A stretch of DNA of 64,000 nt from contig NZ_CP108464.1 of the NCBI RefSeq assembly GCF_036226405.1, positions 7,192,001 through 7,256,000 on the forward strand. Reading direction: 5' to 3'. This DNA is from Streptomyces sp. NBC_01260. GTDB lineage: Bacteria > Actinomycetota > Actinomycetes > Streptomycetales > Streptomycetaceae. Within the stretch, counting starts at the first letter, position 1; each line of letters begins with the position of its first letter. Under the pieces are notes generated by a model that worked only from the letters and a program-made list of their open reading frames with translations, made no database searches and was not told the origin of the DNA. Shown piece by piece: positions 13,273-27,980 of this stretch. The position numbers were made by a program, and so were the translations under genes.

Positions 13273-14181
13273 ATGCAGCACGCAGTGGGGGCACCGCTGC
13301 CGCCGCCCCAGGGACCCGGAAACGGGCCCGTCGGCTGGTCGCACCAGGCCCAGCACCCCGGCCACCCCGGTCCGCCGGTTCCACCCCCGGCCGGCCCCCC
13401 TGGCCCGCCCCCGGCGAGCCGTCCCCTCCCGCCGCCCCCGGCCGGACACCCCGCCCCGCCGCCCCCGGCCCCGCCCGCCCAGCAGAGGCAGAGCCAGGGC
13501 TGGAGCGGGCCCGCACCGCACCAGGCGCCGGCGCCGGTCTCCAGGGAGACCACCGGGCACATCCAGCTGCCGCCCGGAGGGCCCGTACCGCTGCCCGCGC
13601 CGCCCGCCGAGCCCGGGACCGGCACCGCGACCCTCGCCGTGCTCCTGATCGGCCCGGCAGGCGCCGGAAAGACCACCGTGGCCAAGCTCTGGGCCAGCCG
13701 GCGCCGGGTCCCCACCGCCCACGTCAGCCTCGACGACGTCCGCGAGTGGGTCTGCTCCGGTTTCGCCGACCCGCAGGCGGGGTGGAACGACCAGTCGGAG
13801 GCCCAGTACCGTCTGGCCCGCCGCACCTGCGGCTTCGCCGCCCGTAACTTCCTGGCCAACGGCATCTCCTGCATCCTCGACGACGCGGTCTTCCCGGACC
13901 GCCCCGTGGTCGGCCTCGGCGGCTGGAAGCGCCATGTCGGCCCGGGGCTGCTGCCCGTCGTCCTGCTGCCGGGCCTGGAGATCGTCCTGGAACGCAACGC
14001 CGCCCGCCGCGGCAACCGCCGCCTCTCGGACGAGGAGGTTGCCCGGATCCACGGCCGGATGGCCGGCTGGTACGGCTCCGGGCTGCCGATCATCGACAAC
14101 TCGACGTACGACGTGGAGACCACCGCCCGCGTCCTGGACGACATACTCGCCCGTTCCGTAGCCAGCCCCCCGGCCTGGTAG
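13273..14181 (+). CDS. P-loop ATP-binding protein with proline-rich N-terminus
   Basis: About 302 residues from ATG 13273. Residues 1-115 are almost entirely Pro/Gly/Ala/Gln and probably disordered. A compact AAA_33/zeta-toxin-like kinase fold follows, with P-loop GPAGAGKT (127-134), a basic DDVREWVC helix, and a C-terminal NAARRGNRRLSDEEVARIHGRM lid-like segment. It could be a small-molecule kinase or a GTP/ATP-binding regulator; the substrate is unknown. An in-frame start at 13159 would add Cys/Arg-rich residues unlike coding sequence. GGAG at 13260-13263 supports the chosen start. Confidence 0.75.
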   Translation: MQHAVGAPLPPPQGPGNGPVGWSHQAQHPGHPGPPVPPPAGPPGPPPASRPLPPPPAGHPAPPPPAPPAQQRQSQGWSGPAPHQAPAPVSRETTGHIQLPPGGPVPLPAPPAEPGTGTATLAVLLIGPAGAGKTTVAKLWASRRRVPTAHVSLDDVREWVCSGFADPQAGWNDQSEAQYRLARRTCGFAARNFLANGISCILDDAVFPDRPVVGLGGWKRHVGPGLLPVVLLPGLEIVLERNAARRGNRRLSDEEVARIHGRMAGWYGSGLPIIDNSTYDVETTARVLDDILARSVASPPAW

Positions 14182-14259
14182 CGCCCACCGCCCGCCGTAC
14201 CGCCCCCGGTCGGGTGCGCTGACCGGGCGGGCCCGCGCCCGCGCTCGTACGCTCGATGT

Positions 14260-15366
14260 ATGTCAGAGGTGTACGCCGTCCGCCGCGGGCTGCTCCGCGA
14301 CCGGTGCGCCGCCGTCGGATCCGCGGCCGCCCTGGTCTCCCGCCCCGCCAATGTCCGCTACCTGGCAGGGGGAGCGCCCCCGGGCGCCGTGCTGCTGCTC
14401 GGTCCCGACGAGGACGTTCTGCTCTGCCCGCGCCCACCGACCGGCGATCCGGCCGACGGACGTACCGACGAACAGCTCCGGGTGGACCTGCTGTCGGTCA
14501 CCGGCGGCGATCCGGTGGTCGCCGCGGCGGATCTGGCCACCTCCTGCGGCGCCGAGTCCCTGGCCGTCGAGGAGCACGATCTGACGGTGGCCCGGCACCG
14601 GGCCATGGGCGCGGTCGCCCCCAAGCTCCGGCTGGCCGACCTCGGGGTCACCGTCGAGCAGCTGCGCATCGTCAAGGACGAGGAGGAGATCGGCTGCCTG
14701 CGGATCGCCGCCGAGATCACCGACCAGGCGCTCGGCGAACTCCTCGAATCGATCCTGGTCGGCCGCACCGAACGGCACCTCGCGCTGGAACTGGAGCGCC
14801 GGCTGGTGGACCACGGCGCCGACGGCCCCGCCTTCGCCACCTCCGTCGCCACCGGTCCCAACTCCGGCCGGGGCCGTCACAGGCCCTCTGACCGAAGGGT
14901 GGAGGAAGGAGATTTCCTCTCCGTCTGCCTCGGTGCGAACTACCGCGGCTACCGGTGCGAGATCGGCCGTACCTTCGTCATCGGAACGGCTCCGGCCGAC
15001 TGGCAGATCGAGCTCTACGACCTGGTTTTCGCCGCTCAGAGGGCTGGACGGGAGGCACTTGTGCCCGGCGCCGCCTACCGCGACGTGGACCGTGCGGCCC
15101 GCCACCTGCTGGATTCCGCGGGGCACGGTGAGGGGCTCCCGCCCCGGACCGGGCACGGGGTGGGGCTCGAAATCGTCGAGGACCCGCAGCTGGCACCTGC
15201 GGCCATGGGTAAACTGGACGCTTGCGTGCCGGTCACCGTCGAACCGGGGGTTCACCTCCCGGGCCGGGGCGGGGTCCGGATCGATGACACGCTCGTCGTG
15301 CGCCCCGAGGCGGACGGCGGACCCGAGCTACTCACCATTACGACCAAGGAGCTGCTCGCGCTCTAG
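14260..15366 (+). CDS. M24 (aminopeptidase P/creatinase fold) protein with altered metal ligands
   Basis: A 368-residue pita-bread-fold protein with a creatinase-like N-terminal domain and an M24 C-terminal domain. The expected five metal ligands (Asp, Asp, His, Glu, Glu) align with C223, E234, H299, E328 and D342. The 11-residue spacing of the first pair and the surrounding [27 protein letters not shown] and [16 protein letters not shown] make the alignment secure. Three of five ligands are therefore changed, so a normal dinuclear peptidase centre is doubtful. It may act on another substrate or be non-catalytic. ATG 14260; it lies 50 bases upstream of efp. Confidence 0.85.
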   Translation: MSEVYAVRRGLLRDRCAAVGSAAALVSRPANVRYLAGGAPPGAVLLLGPDEDVLLCPRPPTGDPADGRTDEQLRVDLLSVTGGDPVVAAADLATSCGAESLAVEEHDLTVARHRAMGAVAPKLRLADLGVTVEQLRIVKDEEEIGCLRIAAEITDQALGELLESILVGRTERHLALELERRLVDHGADGPAFATSVATGPNSGRGRHRPSDRRVEEGDFLSVCLGANYRGYRCEIGRTFVIGTAPADWQIELYDLVFAAQRAGREALVPGAAYRDVDRAARHLLDSAGHGEGLPPRTGHGVGLEIVEDPQLAPAAMGKLDACVPVTVEPGVHLPGRGGVRIDDTLVVRPEADGGPELLTITTKELLAL

Positions 15367-15416
15367 CGCGGATCCTCGGTCGTTCCACCAGCTTCAGTCC
15401 AGGAGATTCCGCAACC

Positions 15417-15983
15417 GTGGCTTCCACGAACGACCTCAAGAACGGCCTGGTGCTCAAGCTCGACGGAGGCCAGCTCTGGTCCGTCGTCGAGTTCCAGCAC
15501 GTCAAGCCCGGCAAGGGCCCCGCCTTCGTGCGCACCAAGCTCAAGAACGTGCTCTCCGGCAAGGTCGTCGACAAGACGTTCAACGCCGGTGTGAAGGTCG
15601 AAACGGCCACCATTGACCGACGCGACATGCAGTTCTCGTACATGGACGGCGAGTACTTCGTCTTCATGGACATGGACACCTACGACCAGCTGATGGTCGA
15701 CCGCAAGTCCGTCGGCGACGCCGCCAACTTCCTGATCGAGGGCTTCACCGCCTCCGTGGCGCAGCACGAGGGCGAGGTGCTCTACGTCGAGCTGCCGGCC
15801 GCCGTCGAGCTCGTCATCCAGCACACGGACCCGGGCGTCCAGGGCGACCGTTCCACCGGTGGCACCAAGCCCGCCACGCTGGAGACCGGTTACGAGATCG
15901 GTGTCCCGCTCTTCATCACGACCGGCGAGAAGATCAAGGTCGACACCCGCTCGGGCGATTACCTCGGCCGGGTGAACAGCTAA
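15417..15983 (+). CDS. efp: Elongation factor P
   Basis: Relieves ribosome stalling at polyproline, relevant here because proline-rich proteins are encoded nearby. Full length at 188 residues with the KOW-like domain I and two OB domains. The tip loop is [10 protein letters not shown] with K33, the PGKGP form typical of actinobacteria. The GTG start 15417 has AGGAG at 15401-15405. Confidence 0.97.
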   Translation: MASTNDLKNGLVLKLDGGQLWSVVEFQHVKPGKGPAFVRTKLKNVLSGKVVDKTFNAGVKVETATIDRRDMQFSYMDGEYFVFMDMDTYDQLMVDRKSVGDAANFLIEGFTASVAQHEGEVLYVELPAAVELVIQHTDPGVQGDRSTGGTKPATLETGYEIGVPLFITTGEKIKVDTRSGDYLGRVNS

Positions 15984-15985
15984 CC

Positions 15986-16417
15986 GTGGCTGCCCGGAAT
16001 ACGGCCCGCAAGCGCGCCTTCCAGATCCTCTTCGAGGCCGACCAGCGCGGTGAGTCCGTGCAGACGGTCCTCGCGGACTGGGTGCGGCACTCGCGGTCCG
16101 ACACCCGTCAGCCGCCGGTCACCGAGTACACGATGGAGCTTGTCGAGGGGTACGCGCAGTACGCGGACCGGATCGACGACCTCATCGTCACCTATGCGGT
16201 GGACTGGGAGATCGACCGGATGCCGGTCGTCGACCGGAACATCCTGCGGCTCGGTGCGTACGAGCTGATCTGGGTGGACGCGACCCCGGACGCGGTGGTG
16301 ATCGACGAGGCGGTCCAGATCGCCAAGGAGTTCTCCACCGACGACTCCCCGTCCTTCGTGAACGGCCTGCTGGCCCGTTTCAAGGACCTCAAGCCGAACC
16401 TTCGCCGGGAGCAGTAG
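15986..16417 (+). CDS. nusB: Transcription antitermination factor NusB
   Basis: Binds boxA RNA with NusE/S10 in rRNA antitermination. It is 143 residues, all-helical, with RKRAFQILFEADQRG at the N-terminus and the C-terminal DAVVIDEAVQIAKEFS...FVNGLL signature. GTG 15986 lies 2 bases after the efp stop, so the genes are co-transcribed. A strong terminator follows. Confidence 0.95.
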   Translation: MAARNTARKRAFQILFEADQRGESVQTVLADWVRHSRSDTRQPPVTEYTMELVEGYAQYADRIDDLIVTYAVDWEIDRMPVVDRNILRLGAYELIWVDATPDAVVIDEAVQIAKEFSTDDSPSFVNGLLARFKDLKPNLRREQ

Positions 16418-16437
16418 CTGCCGGCGGTGCTCAGCCG

Positions 16438-16475
16438 ACGAAGGGCCCGCGGTCGAGAGACCGGGGGCCCTTCGT
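16438..16475 (+). terminator. nusB terminator
   Basis: ACGAAGGGCCC (16438-16448) pairs with GGGCCCTTCGT (16465-16475). An inner GGTC/GACC stem closes on a GAGA loop. It lies 20 bases after the nusB stop. Confidence 0.85.
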
Positions 16476-16520
16476 CATACTCCGGCCCACCCGCCGTGAC
16501 CGGGTCCGGAAAACAGGAAC

Positions 16521-16564
16521 GCCGGAGCGGCGGGGCATCCGGGAAAGGGCCCCGCCGCTCCGGC
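16521..16564 (-). terminator. bldD terminator
   Basis: Perfect 15-bp inverted repeat GCCGGAGCGGCGGGG (16521-16535) and its complement (16550-16564) with a 14-base loop, 21 bases past the bldD stop on the minus strand. With the preceding hairpin it separates two convergent units. Confidence 0.8.
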
Positions 16565-16585
16565 GGCACGTTTCTGCTGGGGTGC

Positions 16586-17086
16586 TCAGCCCTCGTCGTG
16601 GGCGACCGCGCGGCGCGCGTCCGCGTCCAGCACGCCCCAGCTGATCAGCTGTTCCGTGAGCACGGACGGCGACTGGTCGTAGATGACCGCGAGCGTGCGC
16701 AGGTCGTCCTGGCGGATCGACAGCACCTTGCCGTTGTAGTCACCGCGCTGGCTCTGGATCGTCGCCGCGTAGCGCTGCAGCGGTCCGGCCTTCTCCGGCG
16801 GGACGTGGGCGAGGCGCTCCAGGTCCAGGACGAGCTTCGGCGGCGGCTCGGCAGCTCCGCCGGGCGTCGTGCCGGGCAGGAGCTCCTGCACGGGGACCCC
16901 GTAGAAGTCGGCCAGCTCGGCCAGGCGCTGTACGGTCACGGCACGGTCGCCGCGCTCGTACGATCCCACCACGACGGCCTTCCAGCGGCCTTGGGACTTC
17001 TCCTCGACGCCATGGAGGGAGAGGCCCTGCTGGGTGCGGATGGCACGGAGCTTGGCCCCGAGCTGCTTTGCGTATTCGCTGGACAT
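16586..17086 (-). CDS. bldD: Developmental master repressor BldD
   Basis: DNA-binding regulator that, when dimerised by tetrameric cyclic-di-GMP, represses sporulation genes during vegetative growth. The 166 residues contain an N-terminal Xre-type helix-turn-helix (GLSLHGVEEKSQGRWKAVVV) and the C-terminal cyclic-di-GMP signature R114-G-D116 with R125-Q-D-D128. ATG 17086 gives the canonical MSSEYAKQLGAKLRAIR start; the frame extends 8 residues upstream but without family support. A near-consensus BldD box lies 48 bases upstream, consistent with known autorepression. Confidence 0.98.
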   Translation of the reverse strand: MSSEYAKQLGAKLRAIRTQQGLSLHGVEEKSQGRWKAVVVGSYERGDRAVTVQRLAELADFYGVPVQELLPGTTPGGAAEPPPKLVLDLERLAHVPPEKAGPLQRYAATIQSQRGDYNGKVLSIRQDDLRTLAVIYDQSPSVLTEQLISWGVLDADARRAVAHDEG

Positions 17087-17134
17087 AAGGCTCCCGGGAC
17101 GCTGGAACATTTCGCGGCTCCGCCGCGTGGCTGG

Positions 17135-17147
17135 TAACTCACTGTGA
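17135..17147 (-). promoter_or_regulatory. Candidate BldD operator (BldD box)
   Basis: TAACTCACTGTGA matches TNACNC(A/T)GNGTNA at every fixed position but one (C for G at position 8). It sits in the wider imperfect palindrome GTAACTCACTGTGAGGTTAC (17134-17153) between bldD and the divergent pyr operon. Autoregulation of bldD is established in Streptomyces; an effect on pyr is open. Confidence 0.7.
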
Positions 17148-17271
17148 GGTTACGCAGCGTTACTTGGGTGCGTCAAGCTGAAAGATTCGGACCGGTACCT
17201 CCCGGGGGTGCGACCAGGGCCCTGCACAAGCCCTGGTAACGTGGATGACGCAATTTCGACGTCCTTTAAGA

Positions 17272-17892
<621 letters not shown>

Positions 17893-17979
17893 CTGCACAT
17901 CCCGTACGGCTCACCTGCCGTACGGCGGCTTCCGCACGCCCGCACGCCTGAACCCTCCAGCCACCCGGAGAACACCCAG

Positions 17980-18975
17980 ATGAAGCGCCACCTCATCTCG
18001 GCCGCCGACCTCACCCGCGACGACGCCGTCCTGATCCTCGACACCGCCGAGGAAATGGCCAGGGTCGCGGACCGGCCGATCAAGAAGCTCCCCACCCTGC
18101 GCGGCCGGACCGTCGTCAATCTCTTCTTCGAGGACTCGACACGGACCCGCATTTCCTTCGAGGCAGCCGCCAAGCGGCTGTCCGCCGATGTCATCAACTT
18201 CTCCGCCAAGGGCTCGTCCGTCTCCAAGGGGGAGTCGCTCAAGGACACCGCCCTGACCCTGGAGGCGATGGGCGCGGACGCCGTCGTCATCCGGCACGGC
18301 GCCTCCGGCGCTCCCTACCGGCTGGCCACCTCGGGCTGGATCGACGGTGCGGTCGTCAACGCCGGTGACGGCACCCACGAGCACCCCACCCAGGCCCTCC
18401 TGGACGCGTTCACCATGCGCCGCAGGCTGGTCGGGGCCGACGCCGGACTCGGCAAGGACCTCGACGGCCGCCGGATCACGATCGTCGGCGACATCCTGCA
18501 CAGCCGGGTCGCCCGCTCCAACGTCCATCTGCTGACCACCCTCGGCGCCCACGTCACCCTGGTCGCTCCGCCGACCCTGGTCCCGGTCGGCGTCGAACAG
18601 TGGCCGTGCGACGTCAGCTACAGCCTCGACAAGGTGCTGCCGGCGTCGGACGCGGTGATGATGCTCCGGGTGCAGCGTGAGCGGATGAACGCCGCGTACT
18701 TCCCGACCGAGCGGGAGTACTCCCGCCGCTACGGCCTGGACGGCGAGCGGATGGCGAAGATGCCCGAGGACGCCATCGTCATGCACCCCGGCCCGATGGT
18801 CCGCGGCATGGAGATCACCGCCGAGGTCGCCGACTCCGACCGCTGCACGGTCGTCGAGCAGGTCGCCAACGGGGTCTCCATCCGGATGGCCGTGCTCTAC
18901 CTGCTGCTGGGCGGCTCCGGACCCGCCGCCCCTTCCCACCCGTCGCCCGCCGCCCGTACCGAGGAGAACAAGTAA
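17980..18975 (+). CDS. pyrB: Aspartate carbamoyltransferase catalytic chain
   Basis: Condenses carbamoyl phosphate with aspartate, the committed pyrimidine step. It is 331 residues with the carbamoyl-phosphate motif STRTR (53-57), the [13 protein letters not shown] loop, HPTQALLD, and [10 protein letters not shown] near the C-terminus. No pyrI regulatory chain is present. pyrC begins 2 bases after the stop. Confidence 0.97.
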   Translation: MKRHLISAADLTRDDAVLILDTAEEMARVADRPIKKLPTLRGRTVVNLFFEDSTRTRISFEAAAKRLSADVINFSAKGSSVSKGESLKDTALTLEAMGADAVVIRHGASGAPYRLATSGWIDGAVVNAGDGTHEHPTQALLDAFTMRRRLVGADAGLGKDLDGRRITIVGDILHSRVARSNVHLLTTLGAHVTLVAPPTLVPVGVEQWPCDVSYSLDKVLPASDAVMMLRVQRERMNAAYFPTEREYSRRYGLDGERMAKMPEDAIVMHPGPMVRGMEITAEVADSDRCTVVEQVANGVSIRMAVLYLLLGGSGPAAPSHPSPAARTEENK

Positions 18976-18977
18976 CC

Positions 18978-20264
18978 ATGAGCAAGATCCTTATCCGCGG
19001 CGCGAAGGTCCTCGGCGGCGAGCCGCAGGACGTCCTGATCGACGGCGAGACCATCGCGGCGGTCGGCACCGGCCTCGACGCCGCCGGCGCCACCGTCGTC
19101 GAGGCGGCGGGCCAGGTCCTGCTGCCCGGTCTGGTCGACCTCCACACCCACCTGCGCGAGCCCGGCCGGGAGGACTCCGAGACCGTCCTGACCGGCACCA
19201 GGGCCGCTGCGGTCGGCGGCTTCACCGCCGTGCACGCCATGGCCAACACCTTCCCGGTCGCCGACACCGCAGGTGTCGTCGAGCAGGTCTGGCGGCTCGG
19301 CAGGGAGTCCGGCTACTGCGACGTGCAGCCCATCGGCGCCGTCACCGTCGGCCTGGAGGGCAAGCAGCTCGCCGAACTCGGCGCCATGCACGATTCGGCC
19401 GCCGGAGTGAAGGTCTTCTCCGACGACGGCAAGTGCGTGGACGACGCGGTGATCATGCGCCGCGCCCTGGAGTACGTGAAGGCGTTCGACGGAGTCGTCG
19501 CCCAGCACGCCCAGGAGCCCCGCCTCACCGAGGGGGCCCAGATGAACGAGGGCATCGTCTCGGCGGAGCTCGGCCTCGGCGGCTGGCCCGCGGTCGCCGA
19601 GGAGTCGATCATCGCCCGCGACGTGCTGCTCGCCGCACACGTCGGCTCCCGGGTGCACATCTGCCACCTGTCGACCGCCGGTTCCGTCGAGATCGTCCGC
19701 TGGGCCAAGTCCAAGGGCTGGAACGTCACCGCCGAGGTCACCCCGCACCACCTGCTCCTCACCGACGAGCTCGTACGGTCCTACAACCCGGTCTACAAGG
19801 TGAACCCGCCGCTGCGCACCGAGGCCGACGTCCTGGCCCTGCGCGAGGCCCTCGCCGACGGCACCATCGACTGCGTCGCCACCGACCACGCCCCGCACCC
19901 GCACGAGGACAAGGACTGCGAGTGGGCCGCGGCCGCCATGGGGATGGTGGGCCTGGAGACCGCGCTCTCCGTGGTCCAGCAGACGATGGTCGAGACCGGA
20001 CTCCTCGACTGGGCCGGCGTCGCCGACCGGATGTCGCTGCGCCCGGCCGCCATCGGCCGGCTGGACGGCCACGGGCGGCCCGTCGCCGAGGGCGAGCCCG
20101 CCAACCTCACCCTGGTCGATCCGGCATACCGTGGAGCGGTGGACCCCGCGGGCTTCGCCTCCCGCAGCCGCAACACCCCGTACGAGGGGCGCGAGCTGCC
20201 GGGCCGAGTGACCCACACCTTCCTGCGGGGCCGTGCCACGGTCGTCGACGGGAAGCTCGCGTGA
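18978..20264 (+). CDS. pyrC: Dihydroorotase (type I)
   Basis: Zinc amidohydrolase that cyclises carbamoyl-aspartate to dihydroorotate. It has 428 residues, metal ligands H56 and H58 in [10 protein letters not shown], later ligands in AQHAQEPRL and [10 protein letters not shown], and the catalytic aspartate in [12 protein letters not shown]. The length and motifs fit type I. The stop overlaps the next start (GTGA). Confidence 0.96.
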   Translation: MSKILIRGAKVLGGEPQDVLIDGETIAAVGTGLDAAGATVVEAAGQVLLPGLVDLHTHLREPGREDSETVLTGTRAAAVGGFTAVHAMANTFPVADTAGVVEQVWRLGRESGYCDVQPIGAVTVGLEGKQLAELGAMHDSAAGVKVFSDDGKCVDDAVIMRRALEYVKAFDGVVAQHAQEPRLTEGAQMNEGIVSAELGLGGWPAVAEESIIARDVLLAAHVGSRVHICHLSTAGSVEIVRWAKSKGWNVTAEVTPHHLLLTDELVRSYNPVYKVNPPLRTEADVLALREALADGTIDCVATDHAPHPHEDKDCEWAAAAMGMVGLETALSVVQQTMVETGLLDWAGVADRMSLRPAAIGRLDGHGRPVAEGEPANLTLVDPAYRGAVDPAGFASRSRNTPYEGRELPGRVTHTFLRGRATVVDGKLA

Positions 20265-20848
20265 CAACACTCAGCCCGAACTATCAGCTGTACCGACTGG
20301 CCGCCGAGCAGAAGTCGGCGGAGGTCACCGACTGGTCCGCCCGGATCAGCTGGGTGATCGGACTGGCCGTCTTCGTCGCCTTCGTCTACTGGCTGATGCG
20401 CCAGGGATGGAAGTGGCGCGGCAGCCTCCAGTCCGGACTGTCCGACCTCGCGGTCCGCCCGGACGGGTTCGCGGACGGCGGGAAGCTGCTCACCCTGACC
20501 GGGCGCTACCACGCCTCGACGACGGCCGGGCAGTGGCTCGACCGGATCGTCGCCCACGGCCTCGGCACCCGCAGCCGTGTCGAGCTCACCCTCACCGAGC
20601 AGGGCCTCGACGTCGTACGGCCCGGCGCGGCGGACTTCTTCGTCCCCGCCGCCGACCTGCGAGCGGCCCGGACGGACAAGGCACTCGCGGGCAAGGTCCT
20701 CCCCGAGGGCGGTCTGCTGATCATCACCTGGGCGCTCGGCGACCAGCTGATCGACTCCGGATTCCGCTCCGACCACTCGGCCGAACACCCTGCCTGGGTC
20801 GAGGCCGTCAACCACCTCACCAGCTCTACGGAAGGCACCGCACGATGA
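20261..20848 (+). CDS. PH-like membrane protein conserved in the pyr operon
   Basis: A 195-residue protein with one membrane segment (about 29-46, [18 protein letters not shown]) near the N-terminus. A cytoplasmic domain of alternating strands follows ([20 protein letters not shown], then [23 protein letters not shown]), resembling bacterial PH-like domains. It overlaps pyrC by 4 bases and carA by 4 bases. Mycobacteria have a membrane protein at the same position between pyrC and carA, so the location is conserved, but no role in pyrimidine synthesis is known to me. The start is GTG at 20261. Confidence 0.85.
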   Translation: MTTLSPNYQLYRLAAEQKSAEVTDWSARISWVIGLAVFVAFVYWLMRQGWKWRGSLQSGLSDLAVRPDGFADGGKLLTLTGRYHASTTAGQWLDRIVAHGLGTRSRVELTLTEQGLDVVRPGAADFFVPAADLRAARTDKALAGKVLPEGGLLIITWALGDQLIDSGFRSDHSAEHPAWVEAVNHLTSSTEGTAR

Positions 20849-21994
20849 CGATCTCCAATCCGGGGCACGCCTCGAAGAGGGAGAGGGTGTCTCCCGCCGT
20901 ACTCGTACTGGAGGACGGCCGCGCCTTCCGCGGCCGCGCGTACGGGGCTGTGGGGGAGACCCTCGGAGAGGCGGTGTTCTCCACCGGCATGACCGGCTAC
21001 CAGGAGACGCTGACCGACCCGTCGTACCACCGCCAGGTCGTCGTGATGACCGCCCCGCACGTCGGCAACACCGGTGTGAACGACGAGGACCCCGAGTCGA
21101 AGCGGATCTGGGTCGCCGGCTACGTCGTGCGCGACCCCGCCCGGGTGCCCTCCAACTGGCGCTCGCAGCGCTCGCTCGACGAGGAGCTCACGACCCAGGG
21201 CGTAGTGGGGATCAGCGGCATCGACACCCGCGCCCTCACCCGCCACCTGCGCGAGCGCGGTGCGATGCGCGTCGGCATCTTCTCCGGCAACGCACTCGCC
21301 GACGAGGGCACGCTGCTCGCCCGGGTGCGCCAGGCCCCCGAGATGAGCGGCGCCGACCTCTCCGCCGAGGTCGCCACCAAGGAGGCCTACGTCGTCCCCG
21401 CGATCGGCACCAAGAAGTTCACCGTCGCCGCGGTGGACCTCGGCATCAAGGGCATGACCCCGCAGCGGATGGCCGAGCGCGGCATCGAGGTGCACGTCCT
21501 GCCCGCCACCGCCACACTGGAGCAGGTGTACGCGGTGAAGCCCGACGGCGTGTTCTTCTCCAACGGCCCCGGCGACCCCTCCACCGCCGACCACCCGGTC
21601 TCCGTCATGCAGGGCGTCCTGGAGCGCAAGACCCCGCTCTTCGGCATCTGCTTCGGCAACCAGATCCTGGGCCGCGCGCTCGGCTTCGGCACGTACAAGC
21701 TGAAGTACGGCCACCGCGGCATCAACCAGCCCGTGCAGGACCGTTCGACCGGCAAGGTCGAGGTCACCGCGCACAACCACGGATTCGCCGTCGACGCCCC
21801 GCTCGACAAGGTCTCCGACACCGCCTACGGGCGGGCCGAGGTCTCGCACGTCTGCCTGAACGACCAGGTCGTCGAGGGCCTCCAGCTCCTCGACCGGCCG
21901 GCCTTCAGTGTCCAGTACCACCCCGAAGCGGCCGCCGGCCCGCACGACGCCGCGTACCTCTTCGACCGCTTCGTATCCCTGATGGAGGGCCAGC

Positions 21995-22002
<8 letters not shown>
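20845..22002 (+). CDS. carA: Carbamoyl-phosphate synthase small (glutaminase) subunit
   Basis: Hydrolyses glutamine and passes ammonia to CarB. It is 385 residues. The N-terminal domain has [16 protein letters not shown]. The C-terminal class I amidotransferase has nucleophile C269 in FGICFGNQ and the His/Glu pair in [14 protein letters not shown] 20845 overlaps the preceding stop; longer frame openings upstream are shadows. It overlaps carB by 8 bases. Confidence 0.97.
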
Positions 22003-25303
<3,301 letters not shown>

Positions 25304-25304
25304 C

Positions 25305-25361
25305 GGCCTCTCGTCCGGATCGGGCCAGACCTCAGCCCGGCCTGATCCGGACGAAAGGCCC
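25305..25361 (+). terminator. Strong hairpin after carB
   Basis: TCGTCCGGATC (25311-25321) pairs with GATCCGGACGA (25344-25354). Flanking GGCCT/AGGCC and inner CGGGC/GCCCG pairing extend it. It begins 2 bases after the carB stop and should end or attenuate the upstream operon. Confidence 0.75.
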
Positions 25362-25373
25362 ACAGCCCAGCAG

Positions 25374-25398
25374 GGGGGCACCGGAAACGGTGTCCCCC
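25374..25398 (+). terminator. Second hairpin between carB and pyrD
   Basis: GGGGGCACCG pairs with CGGTGTCCCCC across a GAAA loop with one bulge. It stops 29 bases before the pyrD start. It could be a second terminator, an attenuator, or an RNA-stabilising element for pyrD. Confidence 0.5.
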
Positions 25399-25427
25399 TC
25401 TTCGTGAGAACACCGAGGACACCCCCG

Positions 25428-26533
<1,106 letters not shown>

Positions 26534-26537
<4 letters not shown>

Positions 26538-27373
26538 CCCAGGAACCCTTCGGCGCACGTCTGCGCCGGGCCATGGACACCCGTGGCCCGCTCTGCGTCG
26601 GCATCGACCCGCACGCCTCCCTGCTGGCCTCCTGGGGGCTGAACGACGACGTGGCGGGCCTGGAGCGCTTCACCCGTACGGTCGTGGAGGCGCTGGCCGA
26701 CCGGGTCGCCGTGCTCAAACCGCAGTCGGCGTTCTTCGAGCGCTTCGGCTCGCGTGGCATCGCCGTCCTGGAGAAGGCCGTCGAGGAGGCCCGCGCGGCC
26801 GGCGCACTGGTCCTGATGGACGCCAAGCGCGGCGACATCGGCTCCACCATGGGTGCCTACGCCGCCACCTACCTGGACAAGGACTCGCCGCTGTTCTCCG
26901 ACGCGGTCACCGTCTCGCCGTACCTCGGCTTCGGCTCGCTGCGGCCGGCCCTCGACGCGGCCGAGATCTCCGGCTCGGGCGTCTTCGTGCTGGCCCTCAC
27001 CTCCAACCCGGAGGGCGCCGAGGTGCAGCGTGCCACCGCGGCCGACGGCCGCCTGCTGGCGCAGCTGATGCTCGACCACATGGCGGCCGAGAACGAGGGG
27101 GCCACCCCGCTCGGCTCGGTCGGCGCGGTGGTCGGGGCCACGCTGGGCGACGCGGGCGTGGACCTCGCGATCAACGGACCGCTGCTCGCGCCCGGCATCG
27201 GCGCCCAGGGCGCGACCCCCGCGGATCTGCCGGGGGTCTTCGGTGACGCGGTGCGCGATGTGCTGCCCAGCGTGAGCCGGGGCGTGCTGCGCCACGGTCC
27301 GGACGCGGCAGGGCTGCGCGAAGCCGCCGAGCGGTTCGCGGACGAGGTCCGCGCGGCCGTCTCGGATGGCTGA
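26534..27373 (+). CDS. pyrF: Orotidine 5'-phosphate decarboxylase (type 2)
   Basis: Final step to UMP. It is 279 residues with [11 protein letters not shown] at the N-terminus and the type 2 catalytic motif [12 protein letters not shown] (Asp/Lys/Asp). ATG 26534 overlaps the pyrD stop. pyrE (orotate phosphoribosyltransferase) is not in the window. A clear T-tailed terminator follows. Confidence 0.96.
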
Positions 27374-27437
27374 CCATCCCACGTAACAGCGTGTTGACGT
27401 AATCCTGACCAAAAAACTCGGTTGTTATGCCAGGAAT

Positions 27438-27469
27438 GTCCTGGTCGGCAAAGGCTGACCAGGACTTTT
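27438..27469 (+). terminator. pyrF terminator
   Basis: Perfect 9-bp stem GTCCTGGTC (27438-27446) / GACCAGGAC (27457-27465) followed directly by TTTT (27466-27469). Textbook Rho-independent form. Confidence 0.88.
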
Positions 27470-27618
27470 CGTCTGTTCTCGCTGACTCCGGCGGCCCTGG
27501 CCGCTAGTCTCCGTCGAGAGCCAACGCGCACAGGTTGTTCGTTGCTCACCAGGTGAGGGACGATCCAGTTGCCTCACCGGTCCGTATCCGACAGATCGAC
27601 ATCCGAGGTGACGTAGGC

Positions 27619-27942
27619 GTGGCTCTTCCGCCCCTTACCCCTGAACAGCGCGCAGCCGCGCTCGAAAAGGCCGCCGCGGCTCGCCGGGAGCGGGCCGAGG
27701 TCAAGAATCGACTCAAGCACTCCGGCGCCTCCCTCCACGAGGTCATCAAGTCGGGCCAGGAGAACGACGTCATCGGGAAGATGAAGGTCTCCGCCCTGCT
27801 CGAGTCCCTGCCCGGCGTGGGCAAGGTCCGCGCCAAGCAGATCATGGAGCGGCTCGGCATCTCCGAGAGCCGCCGGGTCCGGGGTCTTGGCTCCAACCAG
27901 ATCGCATCCCTGGAGCGTGAGTTCGGCGGCAGCGCCGCCTGA
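27619..27942 (+). CDS. mihF: Integration host factor, actinobacterial type (sIHF)
   Basis: Nucleoid-associated protein of the helix-two-turns-helix fold that bends DNA and affects development and antibiotic production in Streptomyces. It is 107 residues, starting at GTG 27619 ([19 protein letters not shown]). The DNA-contacting region is [20 protein letters not shown], followed by [15 protein letters not shown]. The frame is open 28 residues upstream, but the 107-residue form matches the known protein and has GAGG at 27605-27608. Confidence 0.97.
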   Translation: MALPPLTPEQRAAALEKAAAARRERAEVKNRLKHSGASLHEVIKSGQENDVIGKMKVSALLESLPGVGKVRAKQIMERLGISESRRVRGLGSNQIASLEREFGGSAA

Positions 27943-27980
27943 CGTTCTCAGGCACTCCTGAGAACCTGGATAATCGCTCC

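Noticed and set aside
27391..27437. TTGACG as a promoter for mihF
   Set aside because: No acceptable -10 at 16-19 bases, and the pyrF terminator lies downstream of it.
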